Made by a program: the position numbers and the translations under genes
Shown here: positions 6,601 to 7,620 of the stretch, in pieces
How the letters are laid out: each line of letters begins with the position of its first letter
How positions within the stretch are numbered: the first letter of the stretch is position 1
Notes under the pieces: generated by a model
The model's input: the letters and a program-made list of their open reading frames with translations, nothing else
What the model was told of the DNA's origin: nothing
The model's database searches: none
Source: an uncultured Verrucomicrobiota bacterium
GTDB lineage: Bacteria; Verrucomicrobiota; Verrucomicrobiae; Opitutales; Opitutaceae
Reading direction: 5' to 3'
DNA: 7,620 nucleotides
NCBI GenBank assembly: GCA_946481225.1
Contig: CAMLNJ010000127.1
Coordinates: forward strand, 1 to 7,620

Positions 6601-7328
6601 TAGTTGTCGAAGCTGCCGGCCAGTTGGTGGGTGGTGCCCTCGGTCACGCGGTTTTTGATCGGATTATACCAGGTGTCGGCCGCGTCGCAGCTGAGGGTGC
6701 TGGGGCCGGCGAGGGCTACGCCGGGGAACTCGGGGCTCGTTTGAAGCAGGCCGAGGATGTCGTAGAGGTTGGTGACCGTGCCTTGGCCCCAGCCGTAATC
6801 GGGTTCGTTGAAAGGGGCGGCGGAGACGAGCGTTTTGCCCTGGGCCTCGAGGGCGCGCACCGTGGCTTCCATCGCCTGCACCCAACGGCTCGGGATGACT
6901 TCGCTGCCGTTTTTAAACCAGGCATCGACGCCCGCCTCGGTGTCGGGGGTCATGGTCACGGGTTTGCCCGCGCCGGCAAGATTCGCGAGGTTCACGCGGT
7001 TGGTAAGCGTGGCCAGTTGGGCGGAGGCCAGCTCTCCGTTTACCAGCTGGGCGTTGACCGGGAAGGATACGCGCACGAAATCGACCTGGTCCTGACCCAT
7101 GTAGGCGACGCCGCGTAACATATTGTCGTAGCTGGGCCAGGCGGTGTCGAGGCCCCACTCGGTGATCGCCTTCGAGACGCCGGCGTCGGCGGTGCCGAAG
7201 AGAAGGGTGCGGTCCTGCGCGGCGGCGGGGGCGCTCGCGGCGAGCGCGAGGAGCGCGAGCGAGAACGCGTGGAACGGGGCGCGGGAGATCCGGGGCGTGG
7301 GGCAAGAGGGGCAGGCGGGGGCGGGCAC
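3621..7328 (-). CDS. Large secreted modular glycosidase: TIM-barrel-like catalytic region, ricin-B lectin, FN3, two LamG, FN3, C-terminal domain
   Basis: The 1235-residue protein starts at a GTG (7328). Residues 1-38 are a signal peptide (FHAFSLALLALAASAPAAAQ). Residues ~40-310 look like a clan GH-A-style barrel: SAAPFNEPDYGWGQGT holds an N174-E175-P176 acid/base motif, and the nucleophile may lie in NEELHNVCEAIVGAEYGLQTG (E260, E261, E267 or E273). A beta-rich tail (~311-380, HRPNWTAAAVYR, DRKVFYDGHGP) follows. Residues ~392-538 are a ricin-B beta-trefoil (HQQWDV, STKCLDVDNASSADGANI, LNQQWRLIP). The rest is FN3 (~547-636), LamG (~643-830, LTVAAWVFW, ARLYVNGAEV), LamG (~850-1050, FTISAWVRP, GRLYVNGALV), FN3 (~1063-1148), and a C-terminal domain (~1155-1235) ending FYRVVIRR. 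The substrate and GH family are not assignable by eye; GH30-like is only a structural guess. The lectin and LamG modules suggest binding to insoluble or complex polysaccharide. No Shine-Dalgarno sequence is present, and the next Met is residue 70, so the GTG start is required to keep the signal peptide. Confidence 0.87.
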   Translation of the reverse strand: MPAPACPSCPTPRISRAPFHAFSLALLALAASAPAAAQDRTLLFGTADAGVSKAITEWGLDTAWPSYDNMLRGVAYMGQDQVDFVRVSFPVNAQLVNGELASAQLATLTNRVNLANLAGAGKPVTMTPDTEAGVDAWFKNGSEVIPSRWVQAMEATVRALEAQGKTLVSAAPFNEPDYGWGQGTVTNLYDILGLLQTSPEFPGVALAGPSTLSCDAADTWYNPIKNRVTEGTTHQLAGSFDNYVSFYENVLNSGDHAVNEELHNVCEAIVGAEYGLQTGIWWGTAELTRGTFVKTNQGVRLGYAEHRPNWTAAAVYRAPSGAVQAFVGASERQAVTTSYRFFNRDRKVFYDGHGPRHDYTVILPGGNGYSVNQPNAEKLVNITWGADVQPAINGRYILVNRASGKVMEVVGGSTADGADIRQNTYTGATHQQWDVVPLDSRTGGDYSYFTIKAAHSGKAADLLHWSHDDGGDIVQWTAGVNSNQHYFLQYIGGGWFTIRNRWSTKCLDVDNASSADGANIFQWTGPNGLNQQWRLIPAGAAVEFVAPAAPTGLAAVANPVSVRLSWNAVAASDLAGYTVLRSENTVTGYETIARDLAATSFVDESAIPGRTYYYRVLAADRSLNRSSPSPFASATPTGAPTLVARYAFEGDVRDASGNGNDAEPPAPARYGAGRVGAASLVLDGSGTRANLPPGVAGYENLTVAAWVFWNGGASWQRVFDFGNGTDQYLFLTPSAGGAGLRFAIKNGGAEQQLNAPALPVGQWTHVAVALGGATARLYVNGAEVASSSAFTIKPSDFSPALNYIGDSQFDADPGFDGLVDDFRVYNHALPAADVAALASPGPADQSAATTHLKFDETSGVTAADASGLGWHATLVNGATWQSGKIGNAVALDPASSQHLALPSHVVGGLADFTISAWVRPASLAAWMRVFDFGNDTTPTALAGAYMTLTLDNGGAPSFRITTAGYVNEQQINATAPLAVGAWSHVAVTLSGAVGRLYVNGALVGANNAMTLRPSSLGATTRNYLGRSQFAADPYFYGALDEFRIYPRALASDELTALAAGLPPAPGGLAATPGPLQIQLAWNAVANASAYTLRYATAVAGPYSTLSTGSTATAYTHAGLNFGQTYYYTVDATTLAGTGPATSPTSATPQSAIITDAEIQSVKITLAIGADQSSNATLAIPASVPGHAYQAQYTNDLLGAWTDIGATQAGTGAQLLLALPPMPPSPRAFYRVVIRR

Positions 7329-7334
7329 GATTTT

Positions 7335-7368
7335 AAAAAAACGAGTTTCGGCGACTTACTGCGCCAAA
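7335..7368 (-). promoter_or_regulatory. Weak hairpin followed by a T7 tract just before the glycosidase start, possible attenuator or second terminator
   Basis: Read on the minus strand, TTTGGCG (7368-7362) pairs with CGCCGAAA (7353-7346) across an 8-nt loop, with one bulged base. After CTCG there are seven T residues (7341-7335). This is the layout of an intrinsic terminator, but the stem is short: four GC-type pairs plus three AT pairs. It ends only 6 nt before the GTG at 7328, so a terminator here would cut the glycosidase transcript at its start. It could equally be an AT-rich promoter or initiation segment. Confidence 0.3.
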
Positions 7369-7423
7369 GAACGGCGCCGTGGGAAAAAACGCGCAAGTGC
7401 GTCGCGCTGCTTGGCCGGGAATC

Positions 7424-7462
7424 AAAAGCCCCCGCCCGGGCGATCACGCGGGGGCGGGGGCT
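7424..7462 (-). terminator. Intrinsic terminator of the ricin-B lectin gene
   Basis: On the minus strand a perfect 11-bp stem, AGCCCCCGCCC (7462-7452) with GGGCGGGGGCT (7437-7427), encloses a 14-nt loop. It runs directly into TTT (7426-7424), giving four consecutive T including the last stem base. It begins 26 bp after the lectin gene stop codon. The stem is nearly all GC and the position is classic, so the lectin gene and the large glycosidase are probably separate transcription units. Confidence 0.85.
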
Positions 7463-7488
7463 GATGGGAATCGGGGATGCGGGGCGGC

Positions 7489-7620
7489 TCAATCGACCAA
7501 GCGCCACTGCTGGTTGTGGCTGCCGCCGCTGGACCAGTTTTGCATGGCGGTGCCGTTTGTGGTGGAGCCGCCGGTGTCGAGGCACTTGCCGTTGGCGCGG
7601 TTGATCACCTTGTAGTAGCC
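7489..7620 (-). CDS. Ricin-B (beta-trefoil) lectin domain at the C-terminus of a protein cut by the window edge
   Basis: The last 43 residues are in frame to the right edge and end in TGA at 7489-7491. They read GYYKVINRANGKCLDTGGST, then TAMQNWSSGGSHNQQWRLVD. This is one subdomain of a ricin-B trefoil, including the GKCLD strand and the QQW (QxW) motif that shapes the galactose-type sugar pocket. Such domains sit at the ends of secreted glycosidases as carbohydrate-binding modules; the catalytic part would lie outside the window. The sequence closely parallels the last subdomain of the lectin in the neighbouring glycosidase (STKCLDV, LNQQWRLIP), consistent with shared ancestry or a shared substrate. 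The strong GC hairpin downstream ends its transcript. Confidence 0.88.
   Translation of the reverse strand, partial: GYYKVINRANGKCLDTGGSTTNGTAMQNWSSGGSHNQQWRLVD

Noticed and set aside
6033..7118. A 361-codon plus-strand open frame opposite the glycosidase catalytic region
   Set aside because: It is antisense to a well-supported signal-peptide-led glycosidase, and the Gly/Ala/Val-rich translation shows no recognisable domain.
7371..7380. Perfect palindrome ACGGCGCCGT upstream of the glycosidase, sharing CGGCGCCGT with 2803-2811 upstream of the secreted-protein gene
   Set aside because: A 9-bp GC-only match is weak evidence at this GC content, and the distances to the two start codons differ. 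It was not kept as a shared operator.

Overview
This is a very GC-rich window with dense coding and bacterial gene organisation. It reads as a carbohydrate-degradation locus from a soil- or gut-type polymer degrader. I infer Verrucomicrobiota, probably near Opitutaceae. The reasons are an ECF-like sigma factor of the TIGR02999/Sigma70_ECF type, large secreted proteins built from LamG, fibronectin III and ricin-B modules, and a C-terminal domain ending in an FYRVVIR-like sequence that I associate with secreted proteins of that phylum. A composite palindrome whose core reads ACGGGCGGGACGCCCGT points the same way. The lineage is an inference; no rRNA or housekeeping marker is present.

Layout from left to right. 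At 1-723 (minus strand, cut by the left edge) is the N-terminal part of a secreted GH127/GH146-type beta-L-arabinofuranosidase. A 79-bp divergent gap follows, holding a 17-bp motif repeated at a 20-bp period, and then an AraC-family regulator at 803-1615 (plus strand). The remaining genes are on the minus strand. They are a secreted protein of unknown function (1682-2719), an ECF-like sigma factor (2904-3473), a 1235-residue modular secreted glycosidase (3621-7328), and the last 43 residues of a ricin-B lectin-containing protein (7489-7620, cut by the right edge). Between the sigma factor and the large glycosidase lies a ~102-bp palindromic, MITE/REP-like element (3523-3624) whose right end overlaps the glycosidase stop codon. 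A strong intrinsic terminator (7424-7462) separates the lectin gene from the glycosidase.

How the genes may work together (inference): the AraC protein senses a sugar, probably arabinose-like, and controls the divergently transcribed arabinofuranosidase through the paired motif. The modular glycosidase and the lectin protein bind and cut an extracellular plant-type polysaccharide. The sigma factor may control secreted-protein genes nearby, but no anti-sigma factor or partner kinase is visible. None of the five visible translation starts has a convincing Shine-Dalgarno sequence at normal spacing. No tRNA, rRNA, CRISPR array, integrase or transposase is visible. No gap between genes exceeds 300 bp.
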